Assembly (NCBI RefSeq): GCF_037975245.1
Contig: NC_092569.1
Span: 19,461,501-19,525,500 of the forward strand
Source of the DNA: Apostichopus japonicus
Lineage: Eukaryota; Echinodermata; Holothuroidea; Aspidochirotida; Stichopodidae
DNA: 64,000 bases
Direction: 5' to 3'
Shown here: positions 1-12,695 of the stretch, in pieces
How positions within the stretch are numbered: the stretch's first letter is position 1
Layout of the letters: the number at the start of each line of letters is the position of its first letter
Position numbers and translations under genes: made by a program
The notes under the pieces: generated by a model
Told to the model about the DNA's origin: nothing
Seen by the model: the letters and a program-made list of their open reading frames with translations, nothing else
Database searches by the model: none

Positions 1-1612
1 AACGATAGGGTACACTGACGTTACAGACCTAAAACAACGGACAGCACTGAAAGAAGACGAAAAACAGCACAGATTGAACACAAAAACATGCAGAATGACA
101 GGAACGGACAAAAAATAACTCCAAATAAACAACTAAACGAATCACTAGGTGTTTTGATGAAAAAAAAAAACGATCCCAGACCCCCAAAAATGAACGAATT
201 GCAAGAGCTCCGAAAAAGTACGTGTGTACGCTTCAACGACCAAAGTCAAGTATTCAAAAAAAATTCAAAAATTTCATCAGCCAACCCTCGACATACAAAT
301 AGTATTGAACCTGTTACGAAACAGCCCGATTTTCTGATGCCATAGTACAGTTACATACGTGACATGTAGCCTCTGTACAGCTGCATAGGTTAGAAGATTT
401 GTTAACCATAGTACCCTTCACAAACATTAAAGATATGAAAGAAAGATTGTGCTGATAAAAATTAATACGTTATAATTTATTTTCTAACTGATTGAGGTAA
501 AGGCCTCAACCTTCACCAGACGTAAACCTTTGTTTTTATAATAGGGTGGGGGGGGGGGGGTGGAGCGTAGCTGCAGTGTGATCTAACCGTTTCATATCAA
601 TTTAGGGGTAATGGGATCATCGGACCCATATTTTGTTTTTGTATTTAATCTTGAAAACTGTTGAGGCATATACTATAAATGCGGTCCACATCAGTAGCCC
701 AATCAAATTTGCATAATGATACTTTGTGTGAGACGGTTAGAAAAAACCCAACCAAACCAGTTTTACCGACTGAAGATCGAAGGTGGTCCCCGCCCCCTTT
801 GCGCACGCCACTGTCCTTCATTGCCCCTACTTGGTGGTGAGCCTCCCCGTTCAGTATACATTCGGAGGAAGCTCATGGTTTATACTTTAAAGAAGACTTT
901 ATGATATTTGAGACGCCGCCGTCTGCTCCTCCCATCATACATGCAAACTAGGCTCGTTTGAAACACCGAAGGGGGATGCTACGTATAAAGACTAGTGACG
1001 TTCACAAGTACCTGAAAAGGGGGACATGGCTCAGTCAGGGACTTATAAAATCAGTGGGGAAAGATTCCGACCATTTCTTCATGTGCACCCCCCCCTCCCC
1101 TGCATAACGACCTCAAACAAATTCCATTACTTCTCATTACATGGTATTGTTTACTCAAGACAAGATATTTTAATTGGAACATATTTAAAAATCAGTTTTT
1201 ATGTTTAAAATATGAACTGGCAACTTCTTTACTTTAAAACTTCGAAGAAACAGTTCAATCTGACATACAATTGGCAGAAAACGTGAAACATCGAAAACCA
1301 TATTACGGTAATTGTTATTATTATAATTATAGTTATTCGCTATAAGATCCGGCTAATATTTTCCTCGTGTCTATACAATAGAATGGAACAAACCATTATA
1401 CTGTAGCTTTCAGTAACCATCATTAATTACATGCAAATTACCCTAAATGAAGGTCACAAGATGACAAATTCCATCCTTGCCGGTGACAAATGCTCTCTTG
1501 CTCCCCCGTACTTTTCTTCATTCCCACTAAAATGTTGCCAAAGTGTCCTTCACATCGATTTAGTTTGATTCAGTGTTTCATGGAGAATCAGCAAGAAACG
1601 ATTATTTTCAAA
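1..1612. other. 5' flank of gene A, patchwork of array repeats
   Basis: Bases 1-280 are A-rich and open on the plus strand from about base 19 to 342, but the frame has low complexity and matches nothing I recognise. From about 282 to 430 the sequence repeats the intergenic block also seen near 15.2, 38.6 and 60.6 kb. From about 440 it changes to the block found upstream of gene C (42.9-43.5 kb), including a poly-G run at 546-560. Thus the gene A upstream region is a junction of two array blocks. The last 250 bp before the ATG match those before gene C closely and are the best candidate for the promoter. Confidence 0.5.
1431..1438 (+). promoter_or_regulatory. octamer-like ATGCAAAT upstream of gene A
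   Basis: ATGCAAAT lies 182 bp before the gene A start codon and is conserved at 44533-44540, 167 bp before the gene C start codon. It matches the consensus for POU/Oct factors. Gene B, which has a different first exon, does not share this upstream block. No clear TATA box or start site can be assigned, so function is only suggested by conservation between the two copies. Confidence 0.25.
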
Positions 1613-4600
1613 ATGTGGATTCCAAGAAAGCTACGATTTTTTATACAATTTTGTTTCTTCGTCCTGTCAAGAAATATTGTCTGTTTCCACGGAGAGGTGA
1701 GTACTTTTTCAATTCTAATATTTCAGACTTTGTGGAATTTATTTTATTATAAATTGTGATTATTGTATAAATAATTTAACAGTAAGTTTTACCTATTTCA
1801 ATAAATTAAATGTTAAATATCATTTTACATACAATGTATAAAATAGTACTAACAATTTTCTTCGGTGAGGTAGATTTTAAATCCTGTTAGTTTTTCTGCC
1901 TTTAGTTGGATTTAAACTTTAACAAATTTCATTAACTATTCTTAACAGGCTTGCTAAAAAAAACAGACAAAAAACAAATGGGTTCCTAAAATTTAAATGT
2001 ATTAGTTTTCATCCCCAACTCTAGGTAATATATTTTATTTTTTTCATTATATATTTTATACATATTTTTTTTTCGATTGATTTCTAGACATGAAAGCTAT
2101 AATTAAAAAGAAACTACTTGTTATTTAAAGTGAAGTGAAAAGTGTAAAGTATTTACTGTTGGCAGTTTTGTAGATAGTTGTCATCTCTCAATAAGGCCAT
2201 GCAAGAGAAATCAAAAACACTTCTACTTTTGTTTTATGGAATTCCAGGAGTAAAAGCTAGACGTTACAAATACATGGCATTTAAATGTTGCCCACTTTTA
2301 ATTAACATTTGTAGGGACTATTGTTCAGAAAACTTTCCTGATTATTCTAAAAATTCCACTCGCGTCACAGGACGTCGTTTAAAACAATATACAGACCATA
2401 GTTATATTTATTTCTCTCAATAAGTTTGTGTGTGTTGTTCCTATCTTGATGTCATATCCCAACAAAGGTCCACACTGGTAACATATGATTCAATGTGTAG
2501 ATCTATTTCAATTGATTTCCAAAAAAGTACAACTAAAACATTGTATGTAAAACTAGCTCTCGTTGGACAAGCAGTTGTACAATCTATCTCCAATAAAACA
2601 GCAAACTCAGTGCTGTTTGATATTCTCGAAAAATGAATTTCTATTCTTTTAAATCAACCGACTGTTCATTAGGCTTTTTAAAGCTATATGATATATCTTT
2701 ATCTTCATTGGAGTTCTGTTTAATACAAGTTAAAGTATATTATTTAGCTGTTTATCAACTCTTATTGAGATTGATCAAACAAAGACATCTATCTAGAGCC
2801 TGCTACTATTTAACATTAAGAGTAAATAAAATCTCATCTCGTCCATTCTGAGAACTTTAAGTGCCTGTCATGATACTAATTTTAAGGTTTACTTCTAACC
2901 AAACTCAGACGAAACTTAATTGAGTGAATCAACTTCAAACGACTTTGACTTCAGTATTATCGTAGTTTGGAATTTAAAAAAAAAATTGTACTAAAAATGT
3001 TGCATTACTTTATAATTAGCGGGCATACATTCCTTCTGAACCAGTTAGGATCAGCTTTACAAAATCTCAAATTAAATGTTTCTAAACCTATGTTGTATAT
3101 TATATATATTATAGACAACTATTAAAAATGAAAAAGAAGAAGGGATCAAGAGGAATATAAAATGAGGCAAATTCTGAAAGTATATGTACATTAAAACAGT
3201 CGTGACTATATTTCTCAAACAAATCAATCTAGAATACAATTGTTTAATACAAATTAAATCATATAAAACAAATTAAATACCTTTTTCTTAAGATTTAAAG
3301 TTTTCAACTTCAAGATTGGGACAACTTTATCTAAACTTTTACGCTGTAAACTTTTTCTGTCAAGTGCACAGTTTTGATCTACTCAATATTTTTACTTGCA
3401 TTTGCGTCACCTGAAATTTCTCATACTACTCCTTCATACAACTATAAGTATAAGTTTAGTTTACTGTGTCAAATCATTCTTCATTGTAACGATAATGTAT
3501 CATACAAAATAATTAAATATAATATTAATCCTTTCCCTCCTTAAAAAACAAGAACAATAAGTCAGAGAGGCGGTAGCCTAAAAGCGATGTCGTAGATAAA
3601 ACGGTTTTTAGTACAGTATCAAGATCGCTGATTCAATTCGTGGTAGAAGCATTTTCACATTGGTAATAGTATCTTTACCTTCACACGCTCTTTACCTTAT
3701 TCACAAATCCGACCGAAAAAAGAAACAAAGGCTTTGTGATGATATGTAGCTGCAAATTCTAAGGTAAAGAAATATCGTTTATTTAGATAGTTGTCAATCA
3801 ACTAACAGCGTTAAAAGAGTTTCTGTGTTCAGACTGTCAGAGTGTATCTTACGATAATTGATGCTTAATTCCTCCACCAATGTTCTAGACCTCGGCAAAA
3901 TTCATAGCTTCAAAACACAACACTGAACGTTTAAAGAGAAATCTGTGTAGCGGTTGCGTTGGCATTTGGTTAATGTATAAGGTAAACGGATCCTTAAAAT
4001 GGGCAAATTTATAGAAAGCCTATGTAGATACACTGTAATTCATATCTAGGTATATGTTTAACAGTTCGCGATCATGAGTACAAGAGTTTATTTGTGTGTT
4101 GTAACGGCGTTCTTTAGATTGACAAGTCAAACTTCAGGTGAATGTGAATTAATTTCATTGAAGTAACTTTTCCATTGGGTGATCAAAGGATATTCAAATC
4201 TTAGTTGAAAACGAATCGGCCTCTAAATTTGTCATTATTAAAATTTAGATAATTATCTACAGTTATTAATCCCTGAGAGCAATATAAGAACCTAATGAAA
4301 ACTGTTAAACAATGATCAACATAAAGAAAATTATATGTCTGCAGAACAGAAACTTTTGATCAAATTATTTTTTTCGCGCTTATTTTCGTGTAATTAGTTC
4401 AATGAACACTTAAGCAATTTTAACCCATTCACTGGGTTAAAATGTAAATGTTAAAATGTGTGTGTTGTAACGGCGTTCTTTATATTGAACGGTCAAACTT
4501 CAGATGAATGTGAATTAATTGCATTGAAGTGACGTTTCCATTGGGTGATCAAAGGATATTCAAATCTTAGTTGAAAACGAATCGGCATCTAAATTTGTCA

Positions 4601-7600
4601 TTATTAAATTTAGATAATTATCTACAGTTAGATAACAGTGAGAGCAATATATCTACAGTGAGAGCAATATATCTACAGTGAGAGCAATATAAGAACTTAA
4701 TGAAAACTGTTAAACAATGATCAACATAAAGAAAATTATATGTCTGCAGAACAGAAACTTTTGATCAAATTTTTTTTTCGCGCTTATTTTCGTGTAATTA
4801 GTTCAATGAACACTTAAAGCAATTTTAACCCATTCACTGTAAAATAAATCAATTTCTGCCAATTCTAATAATAATAACATAATCTCTCTGATTGCCCTAC
4901 AACATTTTTCGGAATATACACAAATCAACACAAACCATTCATTGTACTATTTTTTTCTGAAAACAAAAGTTAACAGATTTTTTTTTAATTGGTTTAATGA
5001 TCTCAATGCATTTCAACATGCAACGTTTGAACTCGATTCCAACTCCTATACATTAGCTTTACCTCAATCCTTGCTGTTATTACTCAAGTTAAGTATAGGG
5101 AAGTATTTGCCATTTGCAGGAAACAGGCACAGCCGAGTCAATCTCGTACATGTTGCCCTCATAGTTCACGATTGAAAATAAACTGTAAATAAGTGAATGA
5201 CATTCAAGTAAAATTGAAAATGTTGGGGAAAATATGTTAACTATATTTATCGCTGATAACATATACATGATGCTTTGATTCTCTTTTACTCAGAGTAATC
5301 AACAACTCTTTGTAGGAGCGACTGAAGGAAAAGGTCACAGTGAGTGTTTTTTTCATTTTCTATTAATTAACCCTTTTCTTATTTTTCCTATCCCCTGTTT
5401 ATCGTACACTTTCTCATTGATTGATATTTTCATTCCTCATAATCCATGCCAAACATATGTCACGGCAACATCTGTTAATATAATTATGATCACTAACTCT
5501 CGTGTAATATGAGAAGAGAAATATTTCTTCTACTTATTACTTCCTTCAGTCACAAGCAAGTAAATACATTTTGACAAAAAGAAATAACGAAAGCTTTGAA
5601 AAAATCTTCGACACTGTAGATTTCAAATTTGTAAACAACTTTCATGATAAAGCCTTTCTTTACTTGTCAACATATGGTACGGTACACGTTGTGAAATAGG
5701 AAAATATGCTCGCTGGTCTTACATGTCAGTCAGATAATACGCCCATTTTTATATCAGTATTTATATATCATTTTATATAAAGAACTATTTCAAAGGTCAT
5801 TTACATTTGATTGCTTAACTTGTAGATTATCTAAGCAACCTTGGAAATTATCATCCAAGTTCTTTATTGCGTAAATAGTTGCAATTTGTGTATCAAAATA
5901 TTAAGCTGTTATACATTTATGTCACATATGTTGGCAAGATTATATTCTGTACAAAAGCGAAAACCTGACATAAACTCTTCATGGAAAGGAAGTGATGTCT
6001 GAACTGAGAATAACAATCAAATGCAAATTTAGTAATAGATTTTGTTTTAATATTTTTCAGAATATCCTTTCATTTTGTTATTTTTTTTAATGTATATCTG
6101 ATACTAAAATCTTTATTTTTCATATCTTTCACTAATCTTGAATTTGACCTTTTAGTTCAGATTTGACCGTTTATTTTTTTGTATAACGTTAATGCAACTT
6201 TTTAGAGAAGTGTCTTTGTGACGAAATTTCAGTAATTTGGGTTTCATTTATAACATATCACTGAATATTCAAGACTAATTGTAATAATATTTTGGAAAAA
6301 AAACCTCATTTCTTACTATTGCAACCTTGCTCTTGATGTGTTAAGTTAGCATTAAGTCGAGATGAAATATATGATTGTTTAATTAAACTCCTTTTTGTTT
6401 TAAAAATCTGGCTGATTTACGGATAACCTTCTATCTTTACATTATAACGTAACAATAAATCTTGAAGACAACTGAGTTCTCATGATATCAGAATCACCAC
6501 TTGTTCTCCTTTGACAGACTATTTTTTCCTTTATCAACGTCCTGAATACCCAAGAGATTGTCACGAAGTGTTGCATCGTTGTTCATCTACAAGTTCCAGT
6601 GGTGTTTATCTCATTAAACCAGACGGTTATGCCGAACCTTTTGAAGTCTACTGTGATAACACCGCAGATGATGGCGGATGGACGGTACGTATTTCAAAAT
6701 GAATTATGAACGTCGATGCCAAACATCAGCCGGATATTCAGCTTCTTTCACCTAATCAAGCACAGTTTTATAGTGTTAGCTCTCATGTTCCCTTAAGCCT
6801 TTAAATTCTTTTATGATCATGTTTACTTTTTTATACTTGTTTTCATTTTAAGTTGATCACAATATATATTTCATACTAAACTATAAAAAAAATTCTACAA
6901 TTTACCATGCTAGAACTCGTTTCATCTGTCATCCTTTGCATAATGTATCATAATTTGTATATGAAATACTTCTTAACTCCGATGGTCAACTTCTTAAGAT
7001 CTTCAGATGGGATTACTTCAGTTGTGGTTAACAATCAGCCATGGATTTAAACTTTATGTCACAAAATAAAGAAAAAATGATTTTTGGAAACGTAAATGAA
7101 TGGTTGGTTTTAATAATCTAATTTAACTTAATATCTTGTATGAACTATATTCAAATTACTTGTTTCGTTATGCAGATCATTCAACGTCGGTTTGACGGAA
7201 CGATTAATTTTAATCGCAGCTGGGAAGATTATCAGCTAGGATTTGGTTTTCTTTCGAGTGAATTGTGGATCGGTAATAAGAGGCTTTCATACTTAACCAA
7301 TCAAAAGAGATATCAACTCCGTATTGACTTGACGACAACAGATGGTTCGTCTTTTTATGTGACGTATGACACATTCCGAATAAGCGATGACTTTAGCAAC
7401 TACAAGCTCGTCAAAGCAGATATAACCAACAGAACAGTAGGTAAATATATAGAAAAACTTTCAGATACGTTTATTCATGTCCCAAATAGGTCTTTTCTGG
7501 TCGATAGAAGATTCGATATATCATAGGAAATAAGGATGCAGGATTTCGAAGGATATGACAAATTTCAAGCTGATTTAAATGTTCACTATTAAATATTGTG

Positions 7601-10600
7601 ATGATACCTTTATCAATATTCAAGCTTATAAGTTTTTTGTTTTGTTTACTTCCCTTCACCTTAATTCCTGTTTCTACTACACTGTTTTTGTTGTGTATTA
7701 TGTGAAGAAAAAAATTAACACAATAAACTAAATTGAACTTACTAATTAACTCCCATAGTTACACCCTTCTGTACAGCCTATGTCTACAGCTATATCATCT
7801 CCTAAGCCTAATCTTCAATCTTCATTTTTGTCTAATTTAGCCAACTACCTGTCCAACTGACTTGTTAAAAGTCAGTTTGAATTTTCAATTTTTAAATCTG
7901 TCTTCGTTTCAGTTTGTCTCTGACGAAGATCTAGCTAGGATTGATAAGCCAGGCCCTCTAACTTATTCAGTTTACGAAATTGCATTTGATCATAAGCTAG
8001 ACTAAAGTCAAGTATCATTTCAAAATATTTTCGCATCAACTAGAACGATCTTGAAATGTCACAGTTCCTTCTTGCGTGTTAATACTTTTATACAAAGTGG
8101 TGTCGTTGTGGAGTATAAAAACTCAGACTCGGAACATATTTCGTAATTTATAGAAATTGTCAACCAAACACCAAACCACTGCTTGAAGTTATAACCCTTT
8201 ATTAAGCCAAATTCGTTATGTTTCGTTACAGAGTTCATAATAAGAATAGCTAATTTTAAAGTATATTTTTCTTATTCTCATAGGCTATGTAAATAACTAC
8301 ATTGAATGGTGTCCAACAAATAAAACCTACAATGAGTGTCAACTTTGCGAGGCTACCTGTGCAGATCCTGATAGTTGTGTCAATACTTCCTGCAAAGGAT
8401 CTCATTCGTGTGTCTGTCCTGGGGGATTTTTGATGAACGATGATAACTGCATTAGAATAGAGGACTGCGGATGTTACATCGAAAGTGAAACAGATGGAGA
8501 GAAAGGTGTATTGTTAGAAGTAAGTATTTTCTTTCAGATTGTGATATCTATTACCAACAGTGTAACAATTTAAATGATGCTTTCAAAAACTGGGGTTAGT
8601 GGATCGATTTACATTTGCCTCTGACCTCTTCCAACCCGCACTCTCGTCAACTTTGGATATACACACTTTTGCCAGTAAATTTAGGAAAACTGATATATCT
8701 TGTGCGTGTTTGCAGTATTTCATCTTATCACTACTAAAAGAAACCTTTTCAAATCCCTCAAGTTACTTATGATACGTGTAACGATTTTCTACTTTCCAGG
8801 AAGGAGGAATTTACGTCTCTCCAAACTGTGACAAGAAATGTTCTTGTACGGATAATCATCTTTCGTGTGACGATAGTTATCAATGCGATTCTAACGCAGA
8901 TTGTGAAGAAAGGAACGGTATTTTACAATGTTACTGTCCGCCTGGGTTTAGCGGAGACGGCACACAGTGTAGGCCTACAGGCGGCACATTCCCTTCTGAC
9001 TGTAAAGAACTGTACAACAATGGCGAGAGAACTAGTGGCGTCTATGAAATCAAACCCACCATTTGGCCTGACTCTCCGTTTGAAGTTTACTGTAATATGT
9101 CTGACGGGGGAGGCTGGACGGTAAGTGTGACAGTTTTTCTTAAACCAGTGATCCGCAAGCTTTTAGGTAGACGACACACAAGTCATCCATGAATACCAAA
9201 CCACGACCCACCAGAGCCCAATCCCTCATAACGGACGTTCAAAATACATAAAAGCTAGTTTGGATTGTGAATATGATGTTCGATTTGATACCCGTAAGCT
9301 AGTTTAAACAACGTTGCCGTATGTAGAACACGGGATTAGGCTGCCCTTTAGACGGAGAAAGTTGAATGCCTAATTTATTGCCACTAGGAGCGCATTCCCT
9401 AAGATGAAGCATTCTCTGTGTTGTGTTAGTACTTTCAGGAATTTATTATTAGAAACTTCACGAATCTTTACATATTGGTTGTTCTTTGGATAAGGGTTGA
9501 TTTTTTTTTGTAATTGTTATATTAACGGGCAATATTTATGGCATCAAAATATTGGTGGTGAGAACCACTTCTAAATGACTGTAATGATGTAATACATGTA
9601 TGTTCCTTAAGAACTGAATATTTACGTTGATTTTTTTAGGTATTCCAGCGTCGCGTTGATGATTCACAAGACTTTTATCTTTATTGGGATGACTACAAGA
9701 TTGGCTTTGGTAATCGAAGTCGGAACTTTTGGCTCGGAAATGAAAAGATATATAGCTTGACGAACCAAAGACAATATGAACTCCGGATCGACTTAGTTGG
9801 CCGTTACGGTGCCCCTTACTACGCCAAATACGAGTTCTTTCGTATCAGTGACGAGAACGATTACTTCAGGCTAGATGTTGGAAATTATTCTGACGGAGAT
9901 GCAGGTAGGTTAATATCTCCCGAATTATCAATCCTATCATGTTATTTTCTTGTCAGTTTGACATAATATATATTGTTTATTTAAGAACGAAGTATTTACA
10001 AAGAATTATGTAGTACTATTTGTATGATATAATTCACTATCCAATCACTTACTAGTTTATACACAATGTTTTGTCTTTGCTGAAAATAACGAGATTAACT
10101 CGACGGCAGGTCCTGGTGATTAACTGTGGTAATAGTTTGTTGATCCAAGGAAGGTGCATATATCTAGTAGGTAGAAATCTCTGGACAAATAGCTGGACCT
10201 TTGGACCTACGAACACTCAAAATCAAGACACTTCAGTTAGTATCATATAAACCCGCCATATCATACAGTACCTAATTATGTTTATACTTCTTTGCATAAG
10301 GCACATACATAGGGAAAAGATTAGCAATTTATATTCGACAAGATAGACCGAACACTAGCAGTAATTGTTAATGTAATCAGACATGTAATGTAACGACCAA
10401 ATATTACAAAGCCATACTCAAAAGGAAAATATGGAAATATCACAGGGTAAGATGATTATGTACCCTACGCAAATCTTCACGCACACGTACAGACACACAC
10501 GCGTGCGCACAAGCACAAACTTAAATATGCATATTGTATCATTGTACGGTGCTGGACTCCCGAGTAGCTCGTGTTTAGAGGGTACGATAACAGATCTTGC

Positions 10601-11819
10601 CAATTGGGGTTGTTTTAAGTGGTAGGCTAACAATTCTAGAAATGAACGATTCGTTAAAGTTGATCTATATTGATTGATTTATTTACTCCTTCTTCTATCA
10701 AATTTATGTCAGCAATAAGTGCTGTAAGCAAAGATATCACATTTATTCATACCGCCAGCATGCTCGATAAAAGGAACGATGATGAGATTATTCTCGTTCG
10801 AATACAAAACAGCTGCAGTCGACATGCGTGCTCGCCTAGAACAGCTACGTCATAAAATATCATTGTAGGTCATGTTAAAAAAGCGGAGCTTCAACAGCTG
10901 ACAGCATCAATTAAATATATTCTTAACTATTACATAACAACAATAAACCAAATACACCGTAGCTGTTCTTGTAAAGGAAAGCCGGATCACTTGTAATATT
11001 ACACTGAAATAGAACTGTTGTGTATGACAATTGTCCTCTATTCCAGTCTTGAAAACTTATATAAAAATGAAAACAGATAAATAGATGACAAAACAAACTT
11101 ATTAAAAATGAGGACACATGAATGAACTCCCTTTAATTTACAAACGGCAAGATCGGGGAAGTACTTATGAATATTACGATGAAAGTAGTGCATACTTCGA
11201 CCATGTCGGAATTTTTTTTTATTGATTTCATCATGAAAGAAAATTCGTTACAAAAAAAACAAAAACAAAACTAAACGCTTTCACAATATGAACAATAGTT
11301 CAACAACATAACAAGCCAAACATAATATTTGACAACCCCTTTCCCTTCCCCTTCCCTTTCCACATATTTTCGTGTTTAATAATCATAGATAATACACGAC
11401 GTTTAGTTTAACACACGTTAATCAAAATCAAAATCACATGTAATATATAATTATTGGAATAACATGTTGCTAAGTATACTGAATCGATGCAATGAACTAA
11501 TTTTTGAATTTCTTTCTGTTTCTTCTTCTATTGTTTTTATTTAACAGGTGATTCGCTGACCTACCATGATGACCAACAGTTCACTACACGAGACAACGAT
11601 AACGATGACTACGACTATAGTAATCTTAGCTCTGAAAATAACAACTTAGCCCGTTATTATGATGGTGCATGGTGGTACATTGATTATTATTATGATTATT
11701 CATCTCTAAACAGTCCCTATGGGAGTTATTACTTTTATTGGTATAGCCTTCCAGGTTATTATTATTATTATATGCAATTTTCAGAGATGAAAGTTCGCGC
11801 AATCGATGAAGAACAATAA
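1613..11819 (+). CDS. gene A: secreted FReD-TIL-EGF-FReD protein, 8 exons, 551 aa
   Basis: Exons: 1613-1696, 5294-5339, 6518-6684, 7176-7440, 8284-8519, 8800-9120, 9640-9904, 11548-11819. All introns are GT-AG and the frame closes at 552 codons including TAA. Exon 1 encodes a basic start (MWIPRKLRFF) plus hydrophobic stretch, a likely signal peptide. Residues about 54-187 are a first fibrinogen-related domain (DCHEVLHRC, GVYLIKP, FEVYCDN, DGGWT, IQRRFDG) that stops before the P subdomain. Residues 197-246 form a TIL domain with all ten cysteines. Residues 267-323 are a TILa/EGF-like cysteine-rich stretch. Residues 334-551 are a second FReD of full length, with the calcium-site motif DNDNDDYD but without the usual C-terminal cysteine pair. 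N-glycosylation sequons (NRS, NRT, NTS, NMS, NYS) fit a secreted protein. By family it is probably a carbohydrate- or acetyl-group-binding recognition or clotting-type lectin; the ligand is unknown. Intron 1 is 3.6 kb and exon 2 only 46 nt. Confidence 0.85.
4093..4839. repeat. 366-bp tandem duplication in gene A intron 1
   Basis: The block starting TGTGTGTTGTAACGGCG at 4093 repeats at 4459 with few changes. The second copy contains a further local triplication of a unit of about 20 bp (ATCTACAGTGAGAGCAATAT) at about 4640-4691. Gene C intron 1 has one copy (about 47.27-47.61 kb), so the duplication is specific to gene A. Confidence 0.8.
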
Positions 11820-12160
11820 AGACCTACAACGGCATGTATGAAACTATAGCACAAGAACAGTTAACAACAGTTAAATATATTGATGTATTGCTTCTATGTT
11901 TTGTGTATCGTAATGGCAATGCTTTTATCAATAATTATGTTACAAAACATGCTGACTTCTTTTCTTTTCTTTTTAGTTTAGTTCGACAGAACTTCCATTC
12001 CATGTAAACGATTGGTAACTATGCACTATGGATTGTGTATTGCTTACAAAATTTGACCTCTTCCCCCCCCCCCACCCTAATGTTCTCAATGTTTCAACTT
12101 TTGAGTTCTCTTAAATTTCCAAACTCAGAAATGAATATGAGAGACAGTTGCTGTATAAAA

Positions 12161-12166
12161 AATAAA
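12161..12166 (+). terminator. candidate poly(A) signal of gene A
   Basis: AATAAA lies about 340 bp past the stop and is kept at the matching place after gene C (54701-54706); gene B has CATAAA there. Another AATAAA at 11815-11820 overlaps the gene A stop codon but is not conserved in B or C, so the distal site is more plausible. Confidence 0.35.
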
Positions 12167-12299
12167 CGAAAAGCCAATATATAAGCAAACATGGCGAGAC
12201 CTTTCGGAGCTTGTGGTTTGCAGAATTCTATCGAAATTAGACCATTATGTCTGATGCATTCATTGTATTTATTTAGTCTTCCCCAATCTTCAATCGTAA

Positions 12300-12695
12300 C
12301 ACGTTGATAGTAGTTTATAAACATGCCTAACCCTACCTTTTTTATAGTAGATATAAAGTACACCTTACCGTTATGTGTTTTTAAATACACCATGCCCTAA
12401 CATGTTTTAAAATACGCCTAACTCTCACATGTTTATATAAGTTTGTAAATACGCTTACTCCCAAACTTATGTATAGTAGTTATGTAATGCACCTTACCCT
12501 AGCATATTCTTAAATACACCTTACCCTAACATGTTTTAAAATACGCCTAACTCTAACATGTTTATATGTTTTTAAATACGCCTACTCACAAACTTATTTA
12601 TAAGTAGTTATGAAATGCACCTTACCCTAGCATGTTCTTAAATACACTTTACCCTGACATGTTTTTAAATACGCCTAACCCTAATGTATTACTTT
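12300..12695. repeat. minisatellite with telomere-like CCCTAA cores, copy 1
   Basis: Degenerate units of about 25-45 bp alternate motifs such as TACCCTAACATG, TTTTAAATACGCCTA and TTATAGTAGTTATRAA. The CCCTAA core resembles the telomere repeat, but the unit is much longer and interspersed with AT-rich spacer, so it is a subtelomere-like minisatellite and not a telomere. The same array follows genes B and C. Confidence 0.75.

Noticed and set aside
1..342. Open plus-strand frame rich in Lys, Asn and Gln
   Set aside because: Low complexity, no recognised domain, and its end runs into an array repeat that is non-coding elsewhere.
2178..2851. Consecutive plus-strand frames of 60-80 codons in gene A intron 1
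   Set aside because: The matching introns of B and C contain stops and indels there; no homology or splice logic supports them.
7915..8010. Possible extra exon in gene A intron 4 after TTTCAG
   Set aside because: The segment (GACGAAGATC, TTATTCAGTTTACGAAATTG) reads like a dispersed repeat, has no FReD or TIL pattern, and the known exons join in phase without it.
12300..12695. True interstitial telomere
   Set aside because: Units are 25-45 bp with CCCTAA cores only; there are no runs of uninterrupted six-base repeats.
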